Shown one piece after another: positions 30,726 to 41,373 of a DNA stretch of 64,000 nt. Source of the stretch: Spiroplasma endosymbiont of Clivina fossor (GTDB taxonomy: Bacteria > Bacillota_I > Bacilli_A > Mycoplasmatales > Nriv7). The position numbers and the translations under genes are program-made. The DNA lies in assembly GCF_964031115.1 (NCBI RefSeq), contig NZ_OZ035006.1, positions 310,001-374,000 on the forward strand. Reading direction: 5' to 3'. The notes under the pieces were generated by a model. That model ran no database searches, was not told the DNA's origin, and saw only the letters and a program-made list of their open reading frames with translations. Position 1 is the stretch's first letter. Every line of letters begins with the position of its first letter.

Positions 30726-31599
30726 AAGAAGATTATCGGTTAAAGGATTAGATAAGATTTTTGGTGAAGAAATTAATGATTTGATTAGTGAAATTGAAAC
30801 CAATGATGAAATTAAGCAAAATGCGGTTGAAATTTCACTAAATGAAATTCGTAGTAATCCTTATCAACCACGAATTGTTTTTGACGATGCTGAGATTACA
30901 CAATTAGGACAATCAATTGTTAAGCATGGGGTTATTCAACCAATTATTGTTAAGAAATCAATTAATGGTTATGAAGTTGTTGCGGGAGAAAGAAGAATGC
31001 GGGCTTGTAAAAAGGTAGGATTAACTCATATTCCAGCAATTACGATTAATTTATCTGATAAACAAATGATGGAAATTGCTTTAATTGAAAATATTCAACG
31101 AGTTGATTTAAATACCATTGAAGAGGCACAAGCATATCGTGATTTAATGAATAAATTAAACTTAACGCAAGGTGAAGTGGCAATGCAAGTCGGAAAGTCA
31201 CGGTCACACATTGCTAATATTATGCGAATTTTAAATTTACCGCAAAAAATCCAAGATTATGTTTTAAATGGTCAATTAACGATGGGACAGGTAAAACCAT
31301 TATTAGCTTTACAAGATGATATGGAATTAGTTTCTCGTTTAAGTGAACGCATTTTTAAAGAAAATTTAACATCTAGAAAAGTTGAGGATATTGTTCGGGC
31401 GTATCAATTACAAATTGGTAAGAAAGATAAAAATGAACAAAAAGCTAGTGCTTTGCCAAAGTGAGAATATGCACCTGTCGCTGAAAAAATGATTAGAATT
31501 TTAGGAACTAAGATTGTTATTGATGATAATCGGATTGTTATTAAGTTTTCTAATGATAAAGATTTGAATCGAATTTTGGAAATTCTTAAAATTATTTAA
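30697..31599 (+). CDS. parB: Chromosome-partition CTPase/DNA-binding protein ParB/Spo0J
   Basis: The protein is 300 residues. In order: SNPYQPR (box I), VVAGERRMRA (CTP-binding box II), ALIENIQRVDLN, the helix-turn-helix (TQGEVAMQVGKSRSHIANIM) and a short C-terminal dimer domain. It spreads from parS and partners ParA. The site AAGGAGG lies inside parA. No canonical parS palindrome was seen by eye in the window. Confidence 0.96.
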
Positions 31600-31674
31600 T
31601 TATTAAATAATTTTCTGTAAAATAAATCAAATTTTAAATTTTTCTAAATAATAGAAAAATTCTTTAATTTTATA

Positions 31675-31785
31675 GATAAGTATTGATATTTCAATAAAAC
31701 CTTGATTTTGCTGGGTTTTTAGTAAAACCGTGTTTTTACAAATCCCTATATTTAATAAGGGTTTTTTACCCTGTCAATACTTATC
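31675..31785. repeat. 12-bp inverted repeat enclosing three hairpins (cloverleaf-like)
   Basis: The outer arms GATAAGTATTGA (31675-31686) and TCAATACTTATC (31774-31785) are exact complements. Inside are three short inverted repeats in a row: AAACC..GGGTTT (about 31699-31720), GTAAAA..TTTTAC (about 31723-31740) and ATCCCT..AGGGTT (about 31742-31762). The last has a T run and may act as the parB terminator. No protein is coded. It lies 75 bases after parB and just before IS481-like DNA. Confidence 0.7.
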
Positions 31786-32133
31786 TTTAAAATTAGTGTA
31801 AATCACACACAGTTATTAGACTATGCTTCTCTTAATTGATTTCATCATACCATATTTTGTATTATTAAAATTAAAAAAATTAATTTTATTCACAATAAAA
31901 AATATTTAATTCAAAATTTAACCAAATTAAAACATTTTTCAAGAGTTTCTATTATTTTTTAAATAATTATTTTGCAATAATAAATTTATTTAAAGTTTCA
32001 AATGGAGTTTTGTAATTCAAGCTTTTATGTTTTCGTTTGAAATTATAAAATGCGTACCACTCATTCAAATGAATTTGTAATTGTTTAACATCAAATTTTA
32101 TTTCAAAACCACATTTTTTAAACCAAAATAAAC

Positions 32134-33279
32134 TTTTAATTTTGTCGAAAACTCTTGATATTTATTGAATATACTTAATTTTAGGTATATTTTTAATATG
32201 ATAGAGGTGGATAATAATTATGGAAAAAATAATTCAAGAACTAGTAAATACTTTAACAGATGATCAATTTTTAGAATTTTATGAAAAAGTTAAACAACAA
32301 GCAGAATTAATAAAAAAACAAAAACGTTTAAATGAAATTGATCAAAAATTTAGAGCGCAAGGTATTAAATGTCCTAAATGTGAATCTTACCATTGCGTTA
32401 AAAATGGACATAATTCAGAAGGAAAACAAAAATATTTATGTAAAAATTGCCGTGCAAGTTTTGACGCTTTTCGTAATCATTTTATTTATTGAAGTCATTT
32501 AAATTATGAACAATGAAATTTATTGATTCAAATTTCATTGCTGGGGCAATCTAGTAAAACAATTTCTCGTTTTATTAAAACTACATTAAAAACTGCTTGA
32601 TATAATCGTCAAAAATTAATGAAATCAAAACAATTAGAAAATACCCAATTAAAATTTAAAAAATTATCTGGTAAAATCCAAATCGATGAAACATTTATTA
32701 AAGAAATCCATAAAGGAAATTTCAAATATAAAACTGATCCACGAAGAATTCACCTTGACCCATTCGCAACTAATACTAAATGCTGTATTCAAATGGCAAT
32801 TGATAATAATAACAATATTTATGTTAAATCCACAAACACCAAACGTTTACAAAAACAATGAGTTATTGAAAATATGAACAAAGAATTAATTAATGAAAAT
32901 TCAATTATTACTTCTGATATGCAAAAATTATATTTTTTAGTAGCAAAACAAACAAATTCTACTTTATGTGTAACTAAAACAACAATTAATCCTGAAGCTA
33001 GTTATCGTAACTTAAATAAAATCAGTAAATTACAATCTAGTCTTAAAGAAGCCTTAATTCATTATCATGGTTTAGGTTTTACTAATATTCAAAATTATTT
33101 AAATCTCTGAAAATGAAAATACCAACATAAGGGTTTAACTCCAAACCAACAAACAGCGGTATTATATTTTAATGTATAAAAAAGTTAAAGTAAAAATAGT
33201 AATTTTACATAAAAGCCTTTTAAAATTATCAAGTTGATGATTTTTTTTATTTTATCAAGAGTTTTCGACAAAATTAAAA
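32134..33279 (+). mobile_element. IS1595-type insertion sequence, complete (1146 bp)
   Basis: It has matching termini and an 8-bp duplication AAATAAAC. It sits at the same site as the element at 1780, so the nested pair was copied as a unit. Confidence 0.94.
32220..33179 (+). CDS. IS1595-type transposase, intact
   Basis: The protein is 319 residues, identical to the copy at 1866 except for a few silent or single changes (for example ...TTINPEAS instead of ...TTTNPEAS). The zinc ribbon and both Asp motifs are present. Confidence 0.92.
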
Positions 33280-34308
33280 AAATAAACTATTATAATTACG
33301 GTGAAACCGTTCAATCTTTCCGTTGCTCTGAGGAGAACGGATTGGTGTGGTTTCATGGATAATTCCATTTTTTGAAAGAAAGGTTGTAAAAGGCCTTTCT
33401 TTTACTTTGTATGCTTTTTTATTACTTCAATTAGTAGTAGTGAATTCCGGAGCATTATCAGTGCGAATGCGTTTAATTGTTATGCCAAGTTCGCCAAAAT
33501 CTTTCATTGCTCTTTGCATGGCATTAATGGCATTATTGGTTCCTAAACTATCATACACATATCCAAAAGCAATTCTTGTTATTTCGTCAATGAAATCATA
33601 AACATATAATCTATACTTAGCAATAGGAAAATTTTTATCAGTAAACACTTTAGCATCCATTTGTAAAAGACCAATCTCGGAAACTTCATAACGCTTAAAA
33701 TGGCGTTTTGCTTTTTTCATTTGCGTTTTTATTTCTCCATAGCGTTTGTCTTGTTTAATTCAACGATAAAAAGTATTAATTGATTTGGGGACATTATTTG
33801 TATCGATATCATGCACATTTTTTTGATGAATATTATGATAAAGCGATAATACACCGCCCGCACCTACAAATTTGTAATCAAAGTAATAATCACAAATTTG
33901 TTTTCTGGTTTCTAATGAAAATTGATATTTAATATTTTTTGGTGTTGTTGATTTGAATTGCAATTCATAAAAGTTGTCTTGATAATAACCATTAATAATT
34001 TTTTTAGCTCAAATATAAAATGTCATTTTACTACCACGAAAATATTTTTTAATCAATTTATTTACAGATATGTTATCTGTATTATTCATATATAAGTTGG
34101 TACATAAATTGAGATATTTACTTACTCATTTTTTTACTTTATAATAATATTTTTCATGATAAATCGTAGTCATTCAAGATTGTAATTTAGCTTTTAAATC
34201 TGCTAAATCATTTTTAGATACAATATACTTCATTTTCTATTTCCTTTTTTATTTTTTTCTATATCAAACACATAAAACAGTTAATATCCATAGATAATAA
34301 TTAGTATA

Positions 34309-35973
34309 ATGAAAAAAATAACTAATTACTCACAATTAAATAAAAAATATGACTTAAATTTTAGCGACAATAATTTTGGTTTTACATGAGAAATCTTTAA
34401 GGAACTAGTTGGCGATGATTGAGCAGAATATTTTACAACGAGGTGTTTTTATCGATTTGTACCTACCGCTAGAATGACCTTTAAAACTTGAAACTGTTTA
34501 GCTTGGGATTTATGAATTTGTTGTAACTTTACAGATACATCCGCTCAAGAAGTACGACGTTATGAAAATACACATCCTGAAACAACAATTGCTGATTTAC
34601 ATAATTTATGTCAATATTTAGAAGAAAAGTATGGCGTTCAAATTGGACCTGAGCACTCTACGGTGACTGGGATAGTTTGAAAATTGAATAAAGAGGGCGG
34701 AGAAATAATTTTTCCTTCCAATCAACGAATAACTTTTATTGGTTATGCCAACGGTAATAGAATTTTTGGAACAGCTGTAAAAGGTTCTAGTTTTTTGTGT
34801 TCACGAACTGACGAAATAATTATGGCAGAAGAAAAAGAAACTTTGAGTGATAAACAATTAATTTATAGATATGAGCGTTTACAAATGTCAATGTTTCGTA
34901 GCAATCGGATTAAAGTTTCTGACAAACCCATAAAAGAACTTTCTTGAACCTTTGTTGATAAAATGACAGGACAACAAGAAACGCGCTACTTATGAAAAAG
35001 TTTTTTTGTCGCCTTCACTTGCAACCCCTATGATAAATATCACCCATTTTATGAAAAATACTGTACGCCATTTTTACCATTAAACGACAAGATAATGAAT
35101 TTATTAAAAGAAACTGGTAAAGTTTGATACGAAAATGAAAAAGAATTTGAGGGTTTAGGAATTTTTGTTTTAAGACTAACATTAGACTCCACTTGAAATA
35201 AATTACCAGAAATTTCAAGAAAAAAAGTAAACCAACTTAAAAAAGATAACCCCGATGAATATGCTATTGTAAAATATGGTTTTGAGTACTCAGACAGTGA
35301 TAGTACTATCTTTCCGTTTCGAAAACATTTAAAATATACACAAAAATATGATTTAAAAGATTTTTATGTTGCCACTATTGATATGTATAAATTTGATTTT
35401 TATAGTATCGGGATTGATTGAGCAACTGGACCAATCGATCATACTGTGCTAAAGTTTTGGGGATTTCAAGAATATAAAAAAACTGAACTTTACGATTCAT
35501 ATTTAATATGTGAGATTGTTGTAACCCCTGAAGATAATTTTTCTGAAAATGAAAAAATTAGTTATCTTGTAGAAGAAATCATGACTTTAAGAGCAAATTT
35601 TTATAATTTTGCTGATGTTATTTTTAATTATGATGATAAGGCAAAAACCGCTATGGAATGAATTAAAACAAAATTAATCGAAGATTATAGTTTTAACATT
35701 CGTACCAGCACAGCCATTAAGCACACAACACCATTAACCAAAGAAGCTGGTTTAACAGACCGCGTTATTTGAATGCGTAATTTGTTTGGATTTGGTAATT
35801 GTCATATAAATTTACAGAATAATCCTTTTACTGCCAAATGCTACGAGGAATTAAGATATGATGAAAAACGCACTAATGTTCCTGACCCAAAAATGTATCT
35901 TGATCCTTATGATGCAGATTTTTATGCGTTATATGCTGTAAGACAGTTTATTCGTGGAAAAAATACTAATTAA
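34309..35973 (+). CDS. Phage terminase large subunit (copy 2)
   Basis: The protein is 554 residues, nearly the same as 5177-6844, with substitutions such as GTAVKG for GTTVKG, YDSYL for YDPYL and RTSTAIKHTTP for RANTAIKHATP. It ends FIRGKNTN instead of FIRGKQNNL. The deviant Walker A, Walker B and RNase H-like Asp motifs are all kept in both copies, which argues that both were under selection. It overlaps the Panacea gene on the other strand by eight bases. It is the packaging motor that would match the portal and capsid genes at 41-48 kb, although it faces the other way. Confidence 0.82.
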
Positions 35974-36436
35974 TTATTATATCCCGATCACTTGGCAAAC
36001 TAATATCAAGTCCGTTTCTTGCTTTTATTCAATATTCAGATTTATGTGCTTCTGCTACAAGAAGCATAGCTGACAATTTTGAATAATCAATTAAAGCTTC
36101 ATCAATTAATTTACAAACAGTTTCATTTTTTAAATCAGGAATTATTTTTTTAGATGTTTTTATTTCAACAATTTTATTATCTCTAAACTTTATTTCTGAA
36201 GACGGAAAATAATTAAAAAATAAACCGTAATCTCTTGTATGATAATAAATTTCTCTTAAAACTGGACCATATACTCATGCTTCAAATTTTTCATCAAACA
36301 ACAATAAACCAGTTTTTTTGTAAAAATATATGTAAGAAAAATACATCAATTTTTGTAATTTAATAGAACTATTAATATTATATTTTTTAGTTATATACTT
36401 TGCTATTGAAAAAATATTTTGTTTACCTAATTTCAT
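35966..36436 (-). CDS. Panacea (DUF4065)-domain protein, likely antitoxin
   Basis: The protein is 156 residues from the ATG at 36434-36436, chosen because AAGGTGG sits six bases before it. The domain is very clear: IKLQKLMYFSYIYFYKKTG, then LLFDEKFEAWVYGPVLREIY with the conserved Trp coming from TGA. This domain is known from SocA/GepA-like proteins and as a versatile antitoxin domain (PanA) that neutralises many unrelated toxins encoded next to it. Here the neighbour is the gene at 36456-37121, 19 bases upstream on the same strand. The antitoxin role is inference from domain and operon. Confidence 0.85.
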
Positions 36437-36455
36437 TTCAACCACCTTCAATCGT

Positions 36456-37121
36456 TTATATTTTACCATCTGAAATCATTTTATCAATTTGCTTTTCTAT
36501 TTCTATTAAAAAATCAGGACTATCTAAAAATATTGTACTCCTTTGACGAAAATTAAATTTTTTGCTTTTATATTTACAACAATCCCCTCCTGTACATGTA
36601 TAAGCGTGCTCATCTGAAAATTTATTATCACTTATTATTATAATTTTATCTTTACCTAATTTAGAGGTTAAATACCCTAATTCATAAATAACATTTATAT
36701 TATTATAACTTGTATTTACAATTGCTAAATCTGCTTGATCCATTTCTTCTTCCAGTTGATTATCTTTTAAACCCGAATAAGGTTCTTCATCAATTCTTAT
36801 TGTTCTTATTCTTTTCTTGTTAAACAAATACTTTTTTATAGAAAAGTAAATTTCATTATTACTTTCAATATATTCCATTGCAAAAAAACATTTTTTATTA
36901 CTTAATAATGAAATAATTTGTTCAAAAATTTTTTGTATATTTTTATTATTTTTTGAAGTTATTTCCACCTTTCTACCTTTTTTGCCAGAATGCAATTTAA
37001 TATATGCGTCTTCATGTGGCAAGTAAATTTGTTTTAAATATTCTCCGAAATTCTCTACATTATAATCTTTAAAATGTTCTAGTAAAAAAATATGTTCTAT
37101 TTCTGTACAAATAATAGTCAC
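36456..37121 (-). CDS. Deoxyribosyltransferase/TIR-like nucleotide-enzyme fold protein, candidate toxin
   Basis: The protein is 221 residues from GTG at 37119-37121, which has AAAGGAG six bases before it; an upstream ATG at 37151 lacks such a site. The C-terminal half fits the nucleoside 2-deoxyribosyltransferase / TIR-like Rossmann pattern: FFAMEYIES, IRIDEEPYSG, then QADLAIVNTSYNNINVIYEL followed by GYLTSKLGKDKII. In that family the Glu before Leu-Gly-Tyr is catalytic. A Cys-rich insert (CTGGDCCKYKSK) follows. The N-terminal 70 residues are unlike anything I know. Pairing with a Panacea gene suggests a toxin acting on nucleotides or NAD; this is inference. Confidence 0.6.
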   Translation of the reverse strand: MTIICTEIEHIFLLEHFKDYNVENFGEYLKQIYLPHEDAYIKLHSGKKGRKVEITSKNNKNIQKIFEQIISLLSNKKCFFAMEYIESNNEIYFSIKKYLFNKKRIRTIRIDEEPYSGLKDNQLEEEMDQADLAIVNTSYNNINVIYELGYLTSKLGKDKIIIISDNKFSDEHAYTCTGGDCCKYKSKKFNFRQRSTIFLDSPDFLIEIEKQIDKMISDGKI

Positions 37122-37372
37122 ATAAATCTCCTTTATTTTATTTAGCAACATTTAAAAAGTTATTATTTTAGAGTACCGACTTTTTGAATCTTTTTTGTTT
37201 TTTAACATCTACCGTTAAATCAATTCTAAACTTAAAATAAATGGGCCCTACGGCCACCCCTTTTCAGGACATAAGTATTTCAACTTATGAACTCTTTACA
37301 GTCATGACTATAAGTTATTTTCATTATAACTTTTTTTATGTTTAAAAGCAAGATTGAGTGAGTCTGGGAGGG
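37122..37372. other. Divergent intergenic region with G+C-rich patch and hairpin
   Basis: There is no gene. A G+C-rich patch lies at 37243-37260 (GGGCCCTACGGCCACCCC). It is followed by a hairpin CATAAGT / ACTTATG at 37270-37289 and the palindrome AGTCATGACT at about 37310. The leader of the Panacea operon must start here; I see no clear promoter for it. Confidence 0.5.
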
Positions 37373-37401
37373 TTGACTTTCACAAAATCTGCGTGTATAA
37401 T
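37373..37401 (+). promoter_or_regulatory. Strong sigma-70-type promoter
   Basis: The -35 box TTGACT (37373-37378) and -10 box TATAAT (37396-37401) have exactly 17 bases between them. The predicted start is near 37408. No start codon with a ribosome site follows for 280 bases. Confidence 0.85.
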
Positions 37402-37407
37402 CTAGTT

Positions 37408-37652
37408 GTTTATTAAATTAAAAAAATTACGGAAGTTCTTTCAATAAAGTCAGGGTCCCCAAGGTCCTGCTAAACGCGGACCCCTAACAGGTTGAAAAGC
37501 GGTGCCGAGATTTTTTGTAAGCTTAATAAAATTCTAGTATATTGACGCTTCGTTTGTGGAAGCAACCCGACCAGCCGATAATTGTCAAGAGTTTATATAT
37601 TCTTTAAATTTCAAAAACTAAAAAGAGACCTTTTTATTAAGGTCTCTTTTTA
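37408..37652 (+). ncRNA. Candidate structured non-coding RNA, about 245 nt, family unknown
   Basis: It runs from the promoter start to a strong terminator (AAAAGAGACC / GGTCTCTTTT, 37621-37650). The 60 bases at 37451-37510 contain 36 G or C (60%) in otherwise very A+T-rich DNA. GGGTCC (37453-37458) can pair with GGACCC (37478-37483). CCTG in that loop (37466-37469) can pair with CAGG outside it (37488-37491), making an H-type pseudoknot. CAGG at 37451-37454 competes for the same CCTG. Further down TTGAC..GTCAA (37542-37546, 37584-37588) encloses hairpin GCTTC-7-GAAGC. It could be a free RNA or a terminator-controlled leader of the gene at 37688. It does not match RNase P, tmRNA or SRP RNA. 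Confidence 0.65.
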
Positions 37653-37687
37653 GCCCAAATTAATTAATTTTTTGAGGAGTTATTTAA

Positions 37688-38005
37688 ATGTCAAAAAAAA
37701 ATGAATTACTACATGTAGGTATATTAATCACTTTAATAGTATTTACTTTTGTAGGAATAATTTTAGGAATAGTAGCTTATAGCAGAAGTAACAAATACTT
37801 TCTAAAATCTAATGGTGAGATAGTATATTGTGGAAGTACCATATGAAAACAGATAGGTAGAGACAATAAAGAAATGTATTTAATGTGCTCAAATAAAGAT
37901 GAAAAAAAGGAAAATGATAAAATACCCGGTTCTTTGATGGAAAAAGTAGAGATATGAGACGGCAAGTATGAAGAGGGGTATTTTAATAATCAAAAAAGAG
38001 ACTAA
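37688..38005 (+). CDS. Small membrane-anchored protein, unknown function
   Basis: The protein is 105 residues behind GAGGAG. One membrane segment lies near the N-terminus (VGILITLIVFTFVGIILGIV), then a hydrophilic, mostly outward-facing or cytoplasmic domain with two Cys (VYCGST, LMCSNKD). No family is recognised. It follows the structured RNA terminator by 36 bases and has its own terminator. It could be a superinfection-exclusion type phage protein by size and layout, but nothing proves that. Confidence 0.65.
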
Positions 38006-38023
38006 TTTAATTAGTCTCTTTTA
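37994..38023 (+). terminator. Rho-independent terminator after the small membrane protein
   Basis: The stem is AAGAGACTAAT / ATTAGTCTCTT with a 3-base loop and T tail. It overlaps the stop codon. Confidence 0.85.
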
Positions 38024-38121
38024 CTTTATATTTACTTTATAATTCTAAATTAACATAAGAACTTATTTTATCATTAAATAAGCGTATATTATTTATTTTA
38101 ATTAATGTGTGATTTTGTTTC

Positions 38122-39442
38122 GAGCCTGTCCAAAATTCTGTGTCTCGATAATTCATTCTGAATTATACTTAAAAGAAGGAGAACAGAAAATGACAAAAAA
38201 AATAAAAAAAGAACCTGACGCAATTGATAAAGTTGTTGATTATTTTTTAGAAAATATTGATAATCCACAAGATTTATTTAAAGGCAATACTATTTTTCAG
38301 GAATTTACCAAAAAATTAACTGAACGAATGTTAAATACGGAAATTAAAGATTATCTTGAAACTGATGAGAATCATAATAAAAGAAATGGCAACACACAAA
38401 AAACCATTATTACTAAAAATGGTTCAATCGCAATTGATGTACCAAGAGATCGAAATAGTACTTTTGAACCAGTAATTATTCCAAAAAGACAAAGAAGATT
38501 TGATAACTTTGATCAAAAAGTAATTTCTTTATATGCAAGAGGAATGACAATTTCTGATATCAAAGCACAATTGCAAGAATTCTATCACGGAGCAGAAATT
38601 TCAGAAAGTTTAATTAGTCAAATAACTGATGATGTTATTGAAGAAGTTAAAATGTGACAAACTAAACCTTTAGAGAAGATTTATCCGATTGTTTATTTTG
38701 ATTGTATTGTTGTTAAAGTAAAGCAAGATAAACGAATAATAAATAAAGCAGTTTATCTTGCCTTAGGAATTAATTTAGATGGTTTAAAAGATATTTTAGG
38801 AATGTGAATTAGTGAGAATGAGGGAGCCAAATTTTGACTTAATAATCTTACGGAAATGAAAAATCGTGGGTTACAAGATATTCTTGTTGCTTGTAGTGAT
38901 AATTTAACTGGGATGTCTGATGCAATAGAAGCTGTTTTCCCAAAAACACAGCATCAATTATGCATTGTTCATCAAATTCGCAATAGTTTAAAATTTGTTC
39001 CTTACAAAGATCGCAAACTTGTAGCTAATGATTTAAAATCAATTTATACAGCAATTAATGAAGAAATAGCGTTAATTGCTTTAGATCATTTTTCAGAAAA
39101 ATGAAATAAAAAGTATCCACAAATTACTAAATCATGAAAAAATAACTGAAATAATTTAATAATTTTTCTTGAATATCCTCAGGAATTTAGAAGAATTATT
39201 TACACAACTAATGCGATTGAATCTGTTAATAGTCAATTAAGAAAAGTCATTAAGAATAAAAAGATTTTTCCTAATGACGCATCAGTTTCTAAAATATTTT
39301 ATTTAGCATTTCAAAATATGGTTAAGAAATGAACGATGCCAATTCAAAATTGGGGTAGTGCAATTTCACATTTAATGATAAAATTTGAGGACAGAGTGAA
39401 TTTAAGTTAATTACTTAGAGACACAGTTAATTGTACAGTCCC
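38122..39442 (+). mobile_element. IS256-family element, copy 3 (1321 bp)
   Basis: An 8-bp duplication TTTGTTTC lies at 38114-38121 and 39443-39450. It differs from copy 2 at about one base (GTTTCTAAA against GTTTTTAAA), which indicates recent transposition. Confidence 0.95.
38190..39410 (+). CDS. IS256-family transposase, intact
   Basis: The protein is 406 residues. It matches the protein at 16436 except Ser for Phe in ...NDASVSKIF. All three catalytic motifs are present. Confidence 0.95.
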
Positions 39443-41373
39443 TTTGTTTCAATTTCAAAATTATATTTTCCTTTTCCATAAATAACAGATAATTCCAATC
39501 GCTTAAAATTACTTATTTCTTTTTCTAAAAGAAATTTACATTGCTTAGTACTGTCAAGTTTATTTATTTCTTCAATTCACCTAAAATTACTTAATAACGC
39601 CTCCAATCCCTTTCCATAAATATTCATAACACTGCTTAATTGTGTTTTTTCAACAATACAATTTACAAAATTTTTACCATAATTTCCATCCGCTAATTTT
39701 ATATCTTTTGGTAATAAACTAGGGATGTCGTTTGGTTCCAAATTATTAATTAATGGTAGTCAATTAAACTGGTTACTGTTCAATTTAAATAATTGATTTT
39801 GTGATATGTCATCATTAACTAATTGAATATGATTATTATCAAAACTAAAGTACTCTGATTTTAAAACAACTTCTACATCTTTAAATTTATAATATCCATC
39901 ATCAAGCAATGGAACTGAAATGAGCTCAAAATAATAAGGCAATAATAGTTTATAATCATCATTTAAACCCATATTTATTGATAAATCAGAAAAAATATAT
40001 TCAGAAAGCATCATAATAATTTGTTTAAATATTTGTACCGAAGGATGTTTTATTAACTTAGGGTTTTCAAATTTTCAGTACTCAAAAAGATTAGTAATAA
40101 CTACTTCGGGTTTTTGACCAACAAATTTATTTTCTTTCAACCTTGCAATATCATTTCTAGGTTCATTAGTTTTTATATCATATTTTGCGTGTTCAAAATT
40201 AGTGCGATAGTTATAAGTATAATCTAGCATGTCTAACAATACTTTTTGTAAACTATCAATCCTAAATATTTCCTTAAATTCTAACTCCACTCTATCATAA
40301 TCTTTAGTTAAATTATATGAGGTAGAATTTAGACAACTGGGTTCAAGCCCACCAATTTCACCAGGTAGAGTGATTGTTTCATTTAAAATAATATTTTCTT
40401 TTAATAAATCCACTGGTAGACAACCAAGAGGTACACGCTGATATTTTTGCGTATTTCTAGTAATATGCATTGATGTTACTCTTGCATCAATAAAAACTTT
40501 TTTTCTTGATTCTGTTCCGCCACCAACCGTAATCAAATCTAAAGCACTTTTCTCATTAAAAAACAATTTTGCTTTTTCTCATGCTAAAACTTGACTAGAC
40601 ATTCATTGTTGCAATATTCTAACTTTTGGTTCAGTTTCAATCGGCATTGATAGCATTGGTAACATAACCTTGTCATTTTCTATAAATAATCGTGGATAAC
40701 CCTCCACGCCGTTTACTTCCCCGATTAATTTAATATTTCCAAATAAAGCTTGCCGTGGAAATTTAATAGTAATTGCTTTAACCTTTGTATCTTCGGGCAA
40801 TTGTTTTTGAATACGAACAATAATGGGATTAGAACCACGAACTTTAAAATCTTGCACCCGCACTAAAACTGTTTCCTTGGTTACCTTAATTGATTTTGGG
40901 GCATAGCGTTCGGTGTAAGAATTTATAATATACAATTCATCCAAATTATTTTCGTTTGCCGGTTCACCAATAGAAACAACATGAAGATTAAATTTGCCGT
41001 ATAAACTTTCATCTTGAAAAATTATAGTCTTGGCATCGACCATAGTATATTCAACACTATTATCTTGAATATTAGTAGCATTGCGAGCATCTAATTCTAA
41101 ATTAAAGTCACTAACTTCATAAGCAATCGTTTTTTTAACTTCTAACGGGTCAATAAAGCCAATTTTAACAACATTGGGAGAAAAGAGTATAAATTAGGTT
41201 TATTTGTGTTTTTAATCAGGTTATTTAAAGGGTAAATATATAATTCGCGTTTTCTTGTTTTGTTATAAATTGTATGCAAGTCAGGGTCTGATTGTTCGGT
41301 GTAATTTGCAAAGTCCAGTGGAGTATTATCAATTGCATAATCACGATATTTTGTTTCATTTTCTTGACTTGGT

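Larger units (their letters stand above)
31797..34233 (-). mobile_element. IS481-like element, copy 2, interrupted by IS1595-type
   Basis: The 3' end starts TGTAAATCACACAC at 31797. The inner IS1595-type element has the same 8-bp duplication AAATAAAC as in copy 1 (32126-32133, 33280-33287). The upstream limit beyond the start codon is not resolved. Confidence 0.65.
31967..34233 (-). pseudogene. IS481-like transposase split by IS1595-type element, otherwise intact
   Basis: If the IS1595-type element and one 8-bp duplication are removed, the frame is open from ATG 34233 to stop 31967, exactly 370 codons. An N-terminal helix-turn-helix region (SVNKLIKKYFRGSKMTFYIW) is followed by the DDE core: LLQMDAKVF, RTDNAPEF and SNGKIERF. 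So the only lesion is the insertion, and the element was functional when hit. The family is IS481/IS3-like by motifs. Confidence 0.9.

Noticed and set aside
22432-31800. Replication origin and parS sites next to parAB
   Set aside because: No cluster of DnaA boxes and no parS palindrome seen by eye; a computed search would be needed.
35015-35218. Minus-strand frame within terminase copy 2
   Set aside because: Shadow of the terminase; not open in copy 1.
37408-37652. RNase P RNA, tmRNA or SRP RNA
   Set aside because: CGGTGCCGAGAT looks a little like part of RNase P RNA, but the universally conserved core sequences of RNase P, tmRNA and SRP RNA are absent.
37777-37965. Minus-strand frame opposite the small membrane protein
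   Set aside because: The plus-strand gene has a ribosome site, signal-anchor and terminator; this frame has none.
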